32,748 nucleotides of DNA from the NCBI RefSeq assembly GCF_009873615.1, contig NZ_SSMG01000308.1, positions 1 to 32,748 on the forward strand, read 5' to 3'. Positions 25,931 through 32,748 of the stretch are shown one piece after another. Source of the DNA: Photobacterium lucens. Lineage in GTDB: Bacteria; Pseudomonadota; Gammaproteobacteria; Enterobacterales; Vibrionaceae. A program made the position numbers and the translations under genes. Below the pieces are notes generated by a model. The model did not search any database, was not told the DNA's origin, and saw only the letters and a list, made by a program, of their open reading frames with translations. The first letter of the stretch is position 1. Each line of letters opens with the position of its first letter.

Positions 25931-26302
25931 TTAAAGTACTTCTGGCGCTAGTGAAACAATCTTCATGAATTTCGCTGTACGAAGTTCACGAGTCACTGGG
26001 CCGAAGATACGAGTACCGATAGGTTGCTCAGTAGTGTTGTTCAACAATACGCAAGCATTACGGTCAAAGCGAATGACAGAGCCATCTTGACGACGAACGC
26101 CTTTACGGGTGCGTACAACCACCGCTTTCAGTACATCACCTTTCTTAACTTTACCGCGAGGAATTGCTTCCTTAACAGTAACCTTGATGATGTCACCGAT
26201 ATGTGCATAGCGACGGTGAGAACCACCCAGAACCTTAATACACATTACGCTACGTGCGCCGGAGTTATCCGCTGCATCAAGCATACTTTGCATTTGGATC
26301 AT
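25931..26302 (-). CDS. rplN: 50S ribosomal protein L14
   Basis: A 123-residue protein, [20 protein letters not shown], with [20 protein letters not shown] and [10 protein letters not shown]. It is the first gene of the spc operon; GCGGAGC precedes the ATG at normal spacing. A terminator and a promoter candidate lie upstream, separating it from the S10 operon. Confidence 0.98.
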   Translation of the reverse strand: MIQMQSMLDAADNSGARSVMCIKVLGGSHRRYAHIGDIIKVTVKEAIPRGKVKKGDVLKAVVVRTRKGVRRQDGSVIRFDRNACVLLNNTTEQPIGTRIFGPVTRELRTAKFMKIVSLAPEVL

Positions 26303-26375
26303 GTTAGTGCTCCGCTAATTTTTAAAACATCTAGACCCAATACGAGTCGATATGCCTTTTCTTCAAAGGCGGCGA

Positions 26376-26384
26376 ATAATAACA
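26376..26384 (-). promoter_or_regulatory. Candidate spc-operon promoter (extended -10)
   Basis: The minus strand has TGTTATTAT: an extended -10 TG (26383-26384), one base, then TATTAT (26376-26381), followed by a GC-rich discriminator (TCGCCGCC). At 17 bases upstream the hexamer TACCCA is a poor -35. A start near 26369 would give a leader of about 67 bases before rplN. The position matches the spc promoter of enteric bacteria. Confidence 0.5.
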
Positions 26385-26404
26385 CCATTTTCGACTGATG
26401 GGTA

Positions 26405-26442
26405 GATAAAAAAATGAACGGCCCCAAATTTTTTCGGGGCCG
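26405..26442 (-). terminator. Rho-independent terminator between S10 and spc operons
   Basis: A 7-bp all-GC stem (CGGCCCC/GGGGCCG; 26436-26442 with 26419-26425) is followed on the minus strand by TTCATTTTTTTATC. It begins 28 bases after the rpsQ stop and lies just upstream of the spc promoter candidate. The two operons are therefore physically separated here. The inner loop could pair further (AAA with TTT). Confidence 0.85.
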
Positions 26443-26469
26443 CTAACTTATATAGCTGTTAAGTACGTA

Positions 26470-26724
26470 TTAGATACGTGCTTTTTCAACTACTCGTACC
26501 AGTGTCCAAGACTTAGTCTTAGATAGTGGACGACACTCGCGAACCTCAACAGTGTCGCCTAGGCCACACTCGTTGTTTTCGTCATGTGCGTGAAGCTTAG
26601 TTGTACGCTTGATGAACTTACCGTAGATTGGGTGTTTCACCATACGCTCAATAGCAACAACAATAGACTTATCGCCCTTGTCGCTAACTACACGACCAAG
26701 CTGAGTACGGATTTTCTCGCTCAT
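26470..26724 (-). CDS. rpsQ: 30S ribosomal protein S17
   Basis: An 84-residue 16S rRNA-binding protein: [40 protein letters not shown], and [15 protein letters not shown]. It is the last gene of the S10 operon and shares one base with the rpmC stop (TAATG). A terminator follows its stop. Confidence 0.98.
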   Translation of the reverse strand: MSEKIRTQLGRVVSDKGDKSIVVAIERMVKHPIYGKFIKRTTKLHAHDENNECGLGDTVEVRECRPLSKTKSWTLVRVVEKARI

Positions 26725-26915
26725 TATGCGCCAGCCTTCTCAGTCAGAACGGTTTTAACACGTGCGATATCACGACGTACAGTTTTTAGGTTGTGAGTCT
26801 GCTGTAGCTGACCAGTTGCAGCTTGCATACGCAAGTTGAACTGTTCGCGAAGTAGATTCACAAGCTCTGCATTCAGTTCTTCAACGCTTTTCGCGCGTAG
26901 ATCTTGTGCATTCAT
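26724..26915 (-). CDS. rpmC: 50S ribosomal protein L29
   Basis: A 63-residue two-helix protein at the tunnel exit: [51 protein letters not shown] take the ATG at 26915, which gives the usual 63 residues; the codon before it (26916-26918) is GTG and would only add one residue. The ATG overlaps the rplP stop by one base. Confidence 0.97.
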   Translation of the reverse strand: MNAQDLRAKSVEELNAELVNLLREQFNLRMQAATGQLQQTHNLKTVRRDIARVKTVLTEKAGA

Positions 26916-27325
26916 CACATCACCGCCTTAATTACGAATGTTGTTTTGATTGGTAGCTTACGTGCAGCAAGGTTAAATGCTTCACGTGCTAGAGATTCAG
27001 AAACACCATTCATTTCGTATAGAACTTTACCTGGTTGAACTTGAGCAACCCAGTATGCCACACTACCCTTACCTTTACCTTGACGAACTTCAAGAGGCTT
27101 AGATGTGATTGGTTTGTCTGGGAATACACGAATCCAGATTTGGCCCTGACGTTTGATATGACGAGTCATAGCACGACGTGCAGCTTCGATTTGACGAGCT
27201 GTTAGGCGACCACGGCCTACAGCTTTAAGACCAAATTGACCAAAGCTTACTTCAGTACCGTTCGCTAGACCGCGGTTACGACCTTTAAAGGCCTTGCGGA
27301 ATTTAGTGCGTTTTGGTTGCAGCAT
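26915..27325 (-). CDS. rplP: 50S ribosomal protein L16
   Basis: A 136-residue protein, [20 protein letters not shown], with RPxT-like [20 protein letters not shown] and [14 protein letters not shown]. The ATG at 27325 is preferred over the upstream TTG because it gives the standard length and GGAG is well placed. L16 helps position the aminoacyl-tRNA arm. It is translationally linked to rpmC. Confidence 0.97.
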   Translation of the reverse strand: MLQPKRTKFRKAFKGRNRGLANGTEVSFGQFGLKAVGRGRLTARQIEAARRAMTRHIKRQGQIWIRVFPDKPITSKPLEVRQGKGKGSVAYWVAQVQPGKVLYEMNGVSESLAREAFNLAARKLPIKTTFVIKAVM

Positions 27326-27336
27326 CAATAAACTCC

Positions 27337-28035
27337 TTATTTACGGCTTTTGCGCTGCTTCTTAGGCTTGTCAGCCTTTGGCTCTACTGCGTTAGCAGCT
27401 GGCATACCGCCTAGAACTTCACCTTTGAAGATCCAAACTTTAACGCCGATAACACCGTATTGGGTGTGAGCCGAAGAAGTTGCGTAATCAATGTCAGCAC
27501 GTAGAGTGTGTAGAGGCACACGGCCTTCACGGTACCACTCAGTACGTGCGATTTCAGCGCCGCCTAGACGACCGCTTACTTCAACTTTGATACCTTTAGC
27601 GCCAAGACGCATAGCGTTCTGAACTGCACGCTTCATAGCGCGACGGAACATAACACGACGCTCTAGCTGAGACGCGATGCTGTCTGCTACTAGTTGACCG
27701 TCTAGTTCTGGCTTACGTACTTCAGCGATGTTGATCTGAGCTGGAACGCCCGCGATCTTCGCAACTGCTGCACGTAGTTTCTCTACGTCTTCACCTTTCT
27801 TACCGATTACTACGCCTGGACGAGCAGTGTGGATAGTCACACGGATGCTCTTAGCAGGACGCTCGATAACGATGCGTGATAGAGATGCTTTTGCTAGTTC
27901 CTTAGTAAGGAACTGGCGTACCTTGAAATCGCCGTCTAGGTTGTCAGCGAACTCTTGGCTGTTAGCAAACCAAGTGGTATTCCAAGGCTTAACGATGCCT
28001 AAACGAATACCATTAGGATGTACTTTCTGACCCAT
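27337..28035 (-). CDS. rpsC: 30S ribosomal protein S3
   Basis: A 232-residue protein of the mRNA entry site: [20 protein letters not shown], the KH domain ([20 protein letters not shown], with GxxG as GKKG), and [20 protein letters not shown]. The basic tail ([13 protein letters not shown]) is usual. It sits 11 bases before rplP and 19 bases after rplV. Confidence 0.98.
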   Translation of the reverse strand: MGQKVHPNGIRLGIVKPWNTTWFANSQEFADNLDGDFKVRQFLTKELAKASLSRIVIERPAKSIRVTIHTARPGVVIGKKGEDVEKLRAAVAKIAGVPAQINIAEVRKPELDGQLVADSIASQLERRVMFRRAMKRAVQNAMRLGAKGIKVEVSGRLGGAEIARTEWYREGRVPLHTLRADIDYATSSAHTQYGVIGVKVWIFKGEVLGGMPAANAVEPKADKPKKQRKSRK

Positions 28036-28054
28036 TGCTTTCTCTCCTAGTCTC

Positions 28055-28387
28055 TTAGCGGTCTGCTACAACAACAGTGATGTGGCTAGAACGCTTCAAG
28101 ATGCGATCGGCACGGCCTTTTGCACGAGGCATAATACGCTTCATGGTAGGACCTTCGTCAACGAAGATTTTAGCAACATTAAGATCATCAATGTCTGCAC
28201 CTTCGTTGTGTTCTGCGTTAGCGATAGCTGACTCTAGAACTTTCTTGATTAAATCAGCAGCTTTTTTGTTGCTGAAGTTTAGAATTTCTAGAGCTTGAGC
28301 AACTGGCTTACCGCGCAGTTGATCTGCAACCAAACGAGCTTTTTGCGGCGAAATGCGAGCAAAGCGATGTTTAGCGATAGCTTCCAT
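28055..28387 (-). CDS. rplV: 50S ribosomal protein L22
   Basis: A 110-residue protein lining the exit tunnel: [37 protein letters not shown], and the hairpin/end [20 protein letters not shown]. The macrolide-relevant loop ([12 protein letters not shown]) looks wild type. Standard position between rpsS and rpsC. Confidence 0.98.
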   Translation of the reverse strand: MEAIAKHRFARISPQKARLVADQLRGKPVAQALEILNFSNKKAADLIKKVLESAIANAEHNEGADIDDLNVAKIFVDEGPTMKRIMPRAKGRADRILKRSSHITVVVADR

Positions 28388-28397
28388 TACCTACTCC

Positions 28398-28676
28398 TTA
28401 GCGCTTTTTAGCTTTCTTATCCGCAGCGTGGCCACGGTAAGTGCGTGTTGGTGCAAATTCGCCTAGCTTGTGACCGATCATTTCTTCAGAAACGAAAACA
28501 GGTACGTGCTGACGACCATTATGGACAGCGATGGTCAAACCGATCATCTGAGGGATGATCATTGAGCGACGGGACCAAGTCTTAACAGGCTTCTTGTCAC
28601 CGCTTTCCAACGCTTTCTCTACCTTCTTCAGCAAGTGTAGGTCAATAAATGGACCTTTCTTGAGAGAACGTGGCAT
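28398..28676 (-). CDS. rpsS: 30S ribosomal protein S19
   Basis: A 92-residue head protein: [40 protein letters not shown], and [20 protein letters not shown]. It lies 10 bases before rplV and 18 bases after rplB. Confidence 0.98.
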   Translation of the reverse strand: MPRSLKKGPFIDLHLLKKVEKALESGDKKPVKTWSRRSMIIPQMIGLTIAVHNGRQHVPVFVSEEMIGHKLGEFAPTRTYRGHAADKKAKKR

Positions 28677-28694
28677 GGCGTATCCTCTTTATAA

Positions 28695-29519
28695 TTACTT
28701 GTTACGACGACGTACGATGTACTTGTCGGTACGCTTGTTCTTACGAGTCTTGTAACCCTTAGTTGGAACACCCCAAGGTGTAACTGGGTGACGACCGCCT
28801 GATGTACGACCTTCACCACCACCGTGTGGGTGATCTACTGGGTTCATTACAACACCACGTACAGTTGGACGAACACCGCGCCAGCGGTTAGCACCAGCTT
28901 TACCTAGCTCGCGTAGCATGTGTTCAGCATTACCAACTTCACCTAGAGTCGCACGACCTTCAGCAAGAACTTTACGCATTTCACCAGAACGTAGACGTAG
29001 AGTCACATATGTGCCTGCACGTGCAATGATCTGAGCGTATGCACCAGCTGAACGAGCCAGCTGAGCACCTTTACCAGGCTTAAGTTCAACACAGTGTACT
29101 GTTGAACCTACTGGGATGTTGCGCATTGGTAGAGTGTTACCAACTTTGATTGCAGCATCTTCGCCAGACTGGATCATATCACCAGCTTGTAGACCTTTAG
29201 GTGCAATGATGTAGCGGCGCTCACCGTCTTTGTAAAGAACTAGAGCAATGTTTGCGCTACGGTTTGGATCGTATTCTAGACGCTCAACTTTCGCTGGGAT
29301 GCCATCTTTAGTACGTTTGAAGTCGATTAGACGGTAATGTTGTTTGTTACCACCACCGATGTGACGTACTGTGATACGACCGTTATTGTTACGACCACCA
29401 GTCTTAGAGTTTTTCTCTAGTAGTGGTGCGTACGGCTTACCCTTATGCAGGTCAGAGTTAACCACTTTAACTACGTGGCGACGACCTGGGGAAGTCGGCT
29501 TACATTTTACAATAGCCAT
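28695..29519 (-). CDS. rplB: 50S ribosomal protein L2
   Basis: A 274-residue protein near the peptidyl transferase centre: [39 protein letters not shown], and the conserved [20 protein letters not shown] containing the essential histidines. The C-terminal [18 protein letters not shown] is usual. Standard S10-operon position. Confidence 0.98.
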   Translation of the reverse strand: MAIVKCKPTSPGRRHVVKVVNSDLHKGKPYAPLLEKNSKTGGRNNNGRITVRHIGGGNKQHYRLIDFKRTKDGIPAKVERLEYDPNRSANIALVLYKDGERRYIIAPKGLQAGDMIQSGEDAAIKVGNTLPMRNIPVGSTVHCVELKPGKGAQLARSAGAYAQIIARAGTYVTLRLRSGEMRKVLAEGRATLGEVGNAEHMLRELGKAGANRWRGVRPTVRGVVMNPVDHPHGGGEGRTSGGRHPVTPWGVPTKGYKTRKNKRTDKYIVRRRNK

Positions 29520-29537
29520 TCTTCTTTGCTCCTAGCC

Positions 29538-29840
29538 TTACTCTGCACTACCAGCGAAGTCGATGTCTTGACCTTCTTTCAAGATAACGTACGCTTTCTT
29601 CACGTCTGAACGACGGCCTTGGCGCATACCTTGACGCTTGGTCTTACCCTTAGTGATAAGAGTATTTACAGACTTAACTTCAACCTCGAACAGTTTCTCA
29701 ACTGCTGCTTTGATCTCTTTCTTAGTTGCTGTCAATGCTACTTTGAAAACGATAGTGTTAGCGTTTTCTGCAGCCATTGATGCTTTTTCAGAGATGTGCG
29801 GAGCACGTAGAACTTTTAAAATACGCTCTTCAGTGATCAT
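29538..29840 (-). CDS. rplW: 50S ribosomal protein L23
   Basis: A 100-residue exit-tunnel protein: [60 protein letters not shown]. It provides the docking site for signal recognition particle and trigger factor. The ATG overlaps the rplD stop by four bases, so the pair is coupled. Confidence 0.98.
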   Translation of the reverse strand: MITEERILKVLRAPHISEKASMAAENANTIVFKVALTATKKEIKAAVEKLFEVEVKSVNTLITKGKTKRQGMRQGRRSDVKKAYVILKEGQDIDFAGSAE

Positions 29841-30439
29841 GCTAGCATCTCCTCAACTGCTTTAACTGCTGCTGCAGTCATAACAACTTTATCGAAAGCG
29901 ATTAAGCTAACTGGATCGATTGCCTTCGCATCACGTACGTCTACTTTGTATAGGTTACGTGCTGCTAGGAATAGATTTTCTTCTAGCTCACCAGTTACGA
30001 TTAGTGCATCAGTTAGCTCAAGCTCTTTAAGCTTAGCTACTAGTGCTTTTGTCTTTGGTGCTTCTAGAGCAAAGTTATCAACAACGATTAGACGCTCTTG
30101 ACGAACTAGCTCAGAAAGAATGCTCTTCATAGCACCGCGGTACATTTTCTTGTTTACTTTTTGGCTGTGATCCTGAGGACGAGCAGCGAAAGTAACACCA
30201 CCAGTACGCCATAGCGGACTGCGGATTGTACCTGCACGAGCGCGACCAGTACCTTTCTGACGCCATGGCTTAGCGCCACCGCCAGAAACGTCTGAACGAG
30301 TCTTCTGAGCACGAGTACCCTGACGAGCACCTGCTGCAAAAGCAACAACTACTTGGTGTACAAGCGCTTCATTGAAATCACGCCCAAAAGTAGTTTCGGA
30401 GACAGTTAGCGCGTCAGCGCCTTTGACTACCAATTCCAT
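29837..30439 (-). CDS. rplD: 50S ribosomal protein L4
   Basis: A 200-residue protein with the tunnel loop [20 protein letters not shown] followed by [20 protein letters not shown], and the C-terminal regulatory/globular part ([16 protein letters not shown]). L4 also represses the S10 operon by attenuation and translation control in gammaproteobacteria, acting on the leader at 31412-31655. It lies between rplC (16 bases) and rplW (overlap). Confidence 0.98.
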   Translation of the reverse strand: MELVVKGADALTVSETTFGRDFNEALVHQVVVAFAAGARQGTRAQKTRSDVSGGGAKPWRQKGTGRARAGTIRSPLWRTGGVTFAARPQDHSQKVNKKMYRGAMKSILSELVRQERLIVVDNFALEAPKTKALVAKLKELELTDALIVTGELEENLFLAARNLYKVDVRDAKAIDPVSLIAFDKVVMTAAAVKAVEEMLA

Positions 30440-30455
30440 TACTAACTCCTCGACG

Positions 30456-31085
30456 TTACGCTTTAACAGCTGGTTTAACGATCACGTTGCCGCCAGTTGC
30501 GCCAGGGACTGCACCTTTGATAAGAAGCAGATTGCGCTCAGCGTCAACACGTACGATCTCTAGGTTTTGAGTCGTTACACGCTCAGCACCCATGTGACCA
30601 GCCATTTTCTTGCCTTTAAATACGCGACCTGGAGTTTGACATTGGCCAATTGAACCCGGAGCACGGTGAGACAAGGAGTTACCATGTGTCATATCTTGAG
30701 TACGGAAGTTCCAGCGCTTAACAGCACCTTGGAAACCTTTACCCTTAGATGTACCAGTAACGTCTACTTTTTTGATATCGTTGAATAGTTCAACATTTAG
30801 CTCAGCGCCAACTGCAAACTCTTCACTGTTTTCTAGACGGAATTCCCAAAGACCGCGACCAGCTTCTACACCTGCTTTCGCAAAGTGACCAGCTTCAGGC
30901 TTAGATACGCGGTTAGCTTTCTTAGAACCAGTTGTTACTTGAATAGCGTTGTAGCCGTCAGTTTCTACAGATTTAACCTGAGTAACGCGGTTAGCTTCAA
31001 CTTCAACAACAGTAACTGGAATAGAAACGCCATCTTCGGTAAAGATGCGGGTCATGCCCACTTTACGACCGATTAGACCAATCAT
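30456..31085 (-). CDS. rplC: 50S ribosomal protein L3
   Basis: A 209-residue assembly-initiating protein: [53 protein letters not shown], and [13 protein letters not shown]. The glutamine in GSIGQCQTP is the residue methylated by PrmB in E. coli. It follows rpsJ by 14 bases. Confidence 0.98.
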   Translation of the reverse strand: MIGLIGRKVGMTRIFTEDGVSIPVTVVEVEANRVTQVKSVETDGYNAIQVTTGSKKANRVSKPEAGHFAKAGVEAGRGLWEFRLENSEEFAVGAELNVELFNDIKKVDVTGTSKGKGFQGAVKRWNFRTQDMTHGNSLSHRAPGSIGQCQTPGRVFKGKKMAGHMGAERVTTQNLEIVRVDAERNLLLIKGAVPGATGGNVIVKPAVKA

Positions 31086-31099
31086 TCTCTTATTCTCCC

Positions 31100-31655
<556 letters not shown>

Positions 31656-31661
31656 GCGAGC

Positions 31662-31689
31662 ATTATACAGATCACATTATTGAATACAA
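31662..31689 (-). promoter_or_regulatory. S10-operon promoter
   Basis: The minus strand shows TTGTAT (31684-31689), 16 bases, then a perfect TATAAT (31662-31667) followed by GCTCGCC. The GC-rich discriminator suits a growth-rate and ppGpp controlled ribosomal promoter. The AT-rich stretch just upstream (31690-31779) contains no gene and may include an UP element; no terminator for bfr is obvious there. Confidence 0.75.
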
Positions 31690-31779
31690 GCCTTGTTTAA
31701 TCCTTAGGCAGAAATAATTCTATAATCCTTTAATATCAGATAATTATATTTTGAAAATAATTCAATATAATGACAACTA

Positions 31780-32256
31780 TCACCCTTCATCAACAATCTG
31801 AGCCTGATTATAGTTTTCGATCCCCATCATCTTGATCAGACCCAACTGGGTTTCTAACCAATCAACATGCTCTTCCTCATCATCGAGAATAGTCAAAAAC
31901 AGATCTCGTGACACATAATCACGAATATTTTCTGCATAAGCGATAGCATCTCGCAGATCTGGAATCGCATCCATTTCCAGTGCTAAATCGCATTCCAACA
32001 TTTCTTTTGTATCTTCACCTATATTCAATTTGCCAAGATCTTGCAGATTAGGAAGTCCTTCCAAAAACAAAATTCGTTCTATCAATAAATCAGCGTGTTT
32101 CATTTCATCAATAGATTCATGATATTCCTTATCCGCTAAATGCTTTAGTCCCCAATCTTTATACATCCTTGCATGTAAGAAATATTGGTTAATAGCGATA
32201 AGCTCGTTACCAAGAATGGTATTTAGATATTGAATAATTTTTGGATCTGCTTTCAT
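31780..32256 (-). CDS. bfr: Bacterioferritin
   Basis: A 158-residue iron-storage subunit that forms a 24-mer shell. The ferroxidase ligands are all present: E18, E51, H54, E94, E127 and H130, and M52 is the haem ligand between subunits. It is therefore a haem-binding, catalytically complete bacterioferritin. An in-frame ATG at 32274 would add six residues; the ATG at 32256 follows GGGGAGAG and gives the canonical [12 protein letters not shown]. It lies 78 bases downstream of bfd, probably in one transcript. Confidence 0.97.
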   Translation of the reverse strand: MKADPKIIQYLNTILGNELIAINQYFLHARMYKDWGLKHLADKEYHESIDEMKHADLLIERILFLEGLPNLQDLGKLNIGEDTKEMLECDLALEMDAIPDLRDAIAYAENIRDYVSRDLFLTILDDEEEHVDWLETQLGLIKMMGIENYNQAQIVDEG

Positions 32257-32334
32257 AGACTCTCCCCTATTCATTTTTAAAGAATAGAAGTGCTAGAGCT
32301 TGTGTCAAAAGCAAGTGTGTCTGAAATGGAAGAT

Positions 32335-32523
32335 TCAATCATGAATCTTACTTGGTAGAGGAGTGATTGTTTGAAGAATATGTTGAGCTTGCCTAATACA
32401 TTTACCACATTGAGAGCCCAAAGGCGTTAATTGCCTAAGCACACGAATGTCGGTCACATTAAACTCATTAGCGAGTTTAACGATTTTCTTATCAGATATT
32501 GCATGGCATAAGCAAACATACAT
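32335..32523 (-). CDS. bfd: Bacterioferritin-associated ferredoxin
   Basis: A 62-residue [2Fe-2S] protein: MYVCLCHAISDKKI has C4 and C6, and GSQCGKCIRQA has C39 and C42, the four cluster ligands of Bfd. In bacteria such as Pseudomonas it binds bacterioferritin and reduces the stored ferric iron for release. It is directly upstream of bfr on the same strand. Iron-dependent expression is expected, and a Fur-like site lies just before it. Confidence 0.95.
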   Translation of the reverse strand: MYVCLCHAISDKKIVKLANEFNVTDIRVLRQLTPLGSQCGKCIRQAQHILQTITPLPSKIHD

Positions 32524-32547
32524 AACTAATCGTTAAATCTTTGTCAG

Positions 32548-32562
32548 TCATACTCATTAGCA
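32548..32562 (-). promoter_or_regulatory. Possible Fur box upstream of bfd
   Basis: TGCTAATGAGTATGA on the minus strand matches 11 of 14 defined positions of the 7-1-7 Fur consensus TGATAATnATTATCA. It ends 24 bases before the bfd ATG. bfd is derepressed under iron limitation in enterics, so the location fits. In an AT-rich gap a match of this quality may arise by chance. Confidence 0.35.
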
Positions 32563-32621
32563 TAGAACCTAATATCAGATTTTGGCTAATGTCGTTATAA
32601 CTATTGTGATCTTTCAGATAC

Positions 32622-32650
32622 GAAAAAGGGAGCCGAAGCTCCCTTTTTCT
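32622..32650 (-). terminator. Rho-independent terminator of tuf
   Basis: The stem GGGAGC/GCTCCC (32628-32633 with 32638-32643) with a tetraloop is flanked by five A and five T, extending to 11 bp. It starts 23 bases past the tuf stop on the minus strand. The T-tracts on both sides would allow function in either direction. Confidence 0.9.
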
Positions 32651-32671
32651 GTACGTAAGTACTAAGTGTTA

Positions 32672-32748
32672 TTAAGCAATGATAGTTGCAACAACACCAG
32701 CACCAACTGTACGGCCACCTTCACGGATAGCAAAACGTAGACCTTCGT
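32672..32748 (-). CDS. tuf: Elongation factor Tu, 3' end (partial)
   Basis: Only the last 25 codons are inside the window; the gene continues past the right edge. The minus strand encodes EGLRFAIREGGRTVGAGVVA and then TIIA before TAA, which is the EF-Tu domain III C-terminus. EF-Tu delivers aminoacyl-tRNA to the ribosome. Whether this is tufA or tufB cannot be told from the fragment, although tuf beside bfd/bfr and rpsJ suggests the str-S10 locus. Confidence 0.95.
   Translation of the reverse strand, partial: EGLRFAIREGGRTVGAGVVATIIA

Noticed and set aside
31690-31779. AT-rich inverted sequence ATTATATT...AATATAAT after bfr as a terminator
   Set aside because: The stem is only A/T pairs and has no U-tract beyond it; it fits AT-rich upstream promoter DNA better.

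Overview
The window reads as a chromosomal segment of a Vibrionaceae bacterium (Vibrio, Aliivibrio or Photobacterium-like; the genus cannot be fixed from sequence reading alone). RpoA, the ribosomal proteins, bacterioferritin and EF-Tu all have the gammaproteobacterial form. The left part is an exopolysaccharide cluster closely resembling the symbiosis polysaccharide (syp) family of vibrios.

Layout. (1) Bases 1-144, minus strand: leader (boxA and the conserved pre-16S leader) and P1-type promoter of an rRNA operon; the 16S gene itself lies just left of the window. (2) 402-16693, plus strand: a 13-gene polysaccharide cluster in three tightly packed runs. Run I is glycosyltransferase, Wzx-type flippase, O-antigen polymerase/ligase, glycosyltransferase. 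Run II is a small lipoprotein, a Wzz-type co-polymerase, a GT4 glycosyltransferase, and a GT2 fused to an initiating phosphoglycosyl transferase. Run III is a STAS protein (SypA-like), an OmpA-type lipoprotein (SypB-like), a very large SLBB-repeat export protein (SypC-like), a degenerate BY-kinase-type ATPase (SypD-like) and a kinase-receiver-phosphatase protein (SypE-like). (3) 16677-17675, minus strand: one more GT4 glycosyltransferase, tail-to-tail with the SypE-like gene. (4) 17770-31411, minus strand: the alpha, spc and S10 ribosomal protein operons in canonical order, with their leaders, promoters and terminators. (5) 31780-32523, minus strand: bfr and bfd. (6) From 32672, minus strand: the 3' end of tuf.

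How it works together (inference from families): the phosphoglycosyl transferase half of the fusion starts a lipid-linked repeat unit, the glycosyltransferases extend it, the flippase and polymerase translocate and polymerise it, and the Wzz-like, SLBB and OmpA-like proteins control length and export. The SypA/SypE-like pair forms an anti-sigma-factor-like phospho-switch that probably gates production.

The most interesting signal is regulatory. Each of the only three real gaps in the plus-strand cluster, and the gap before the minus-strand glycosyltransferase, holds a 16-bp sigma-54-like element ending 33-36 bases before the chosen start codon. Two keep the full GG-N10-GC signature and two share a GG-N10-GA variant. 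One of them is built from the 3' half-stem and U-tract of the alpha-operon terminator. No sigma-54 activator or sensor kinase (SypG/SypF type) is encoded here, so control would be in trans. Other notable points are the GT2-phosphoglycosyl transferase fusion, a threefold duplication of a two-SLBB unit, and loss of the Walker A lysine in the SypD-like protein.
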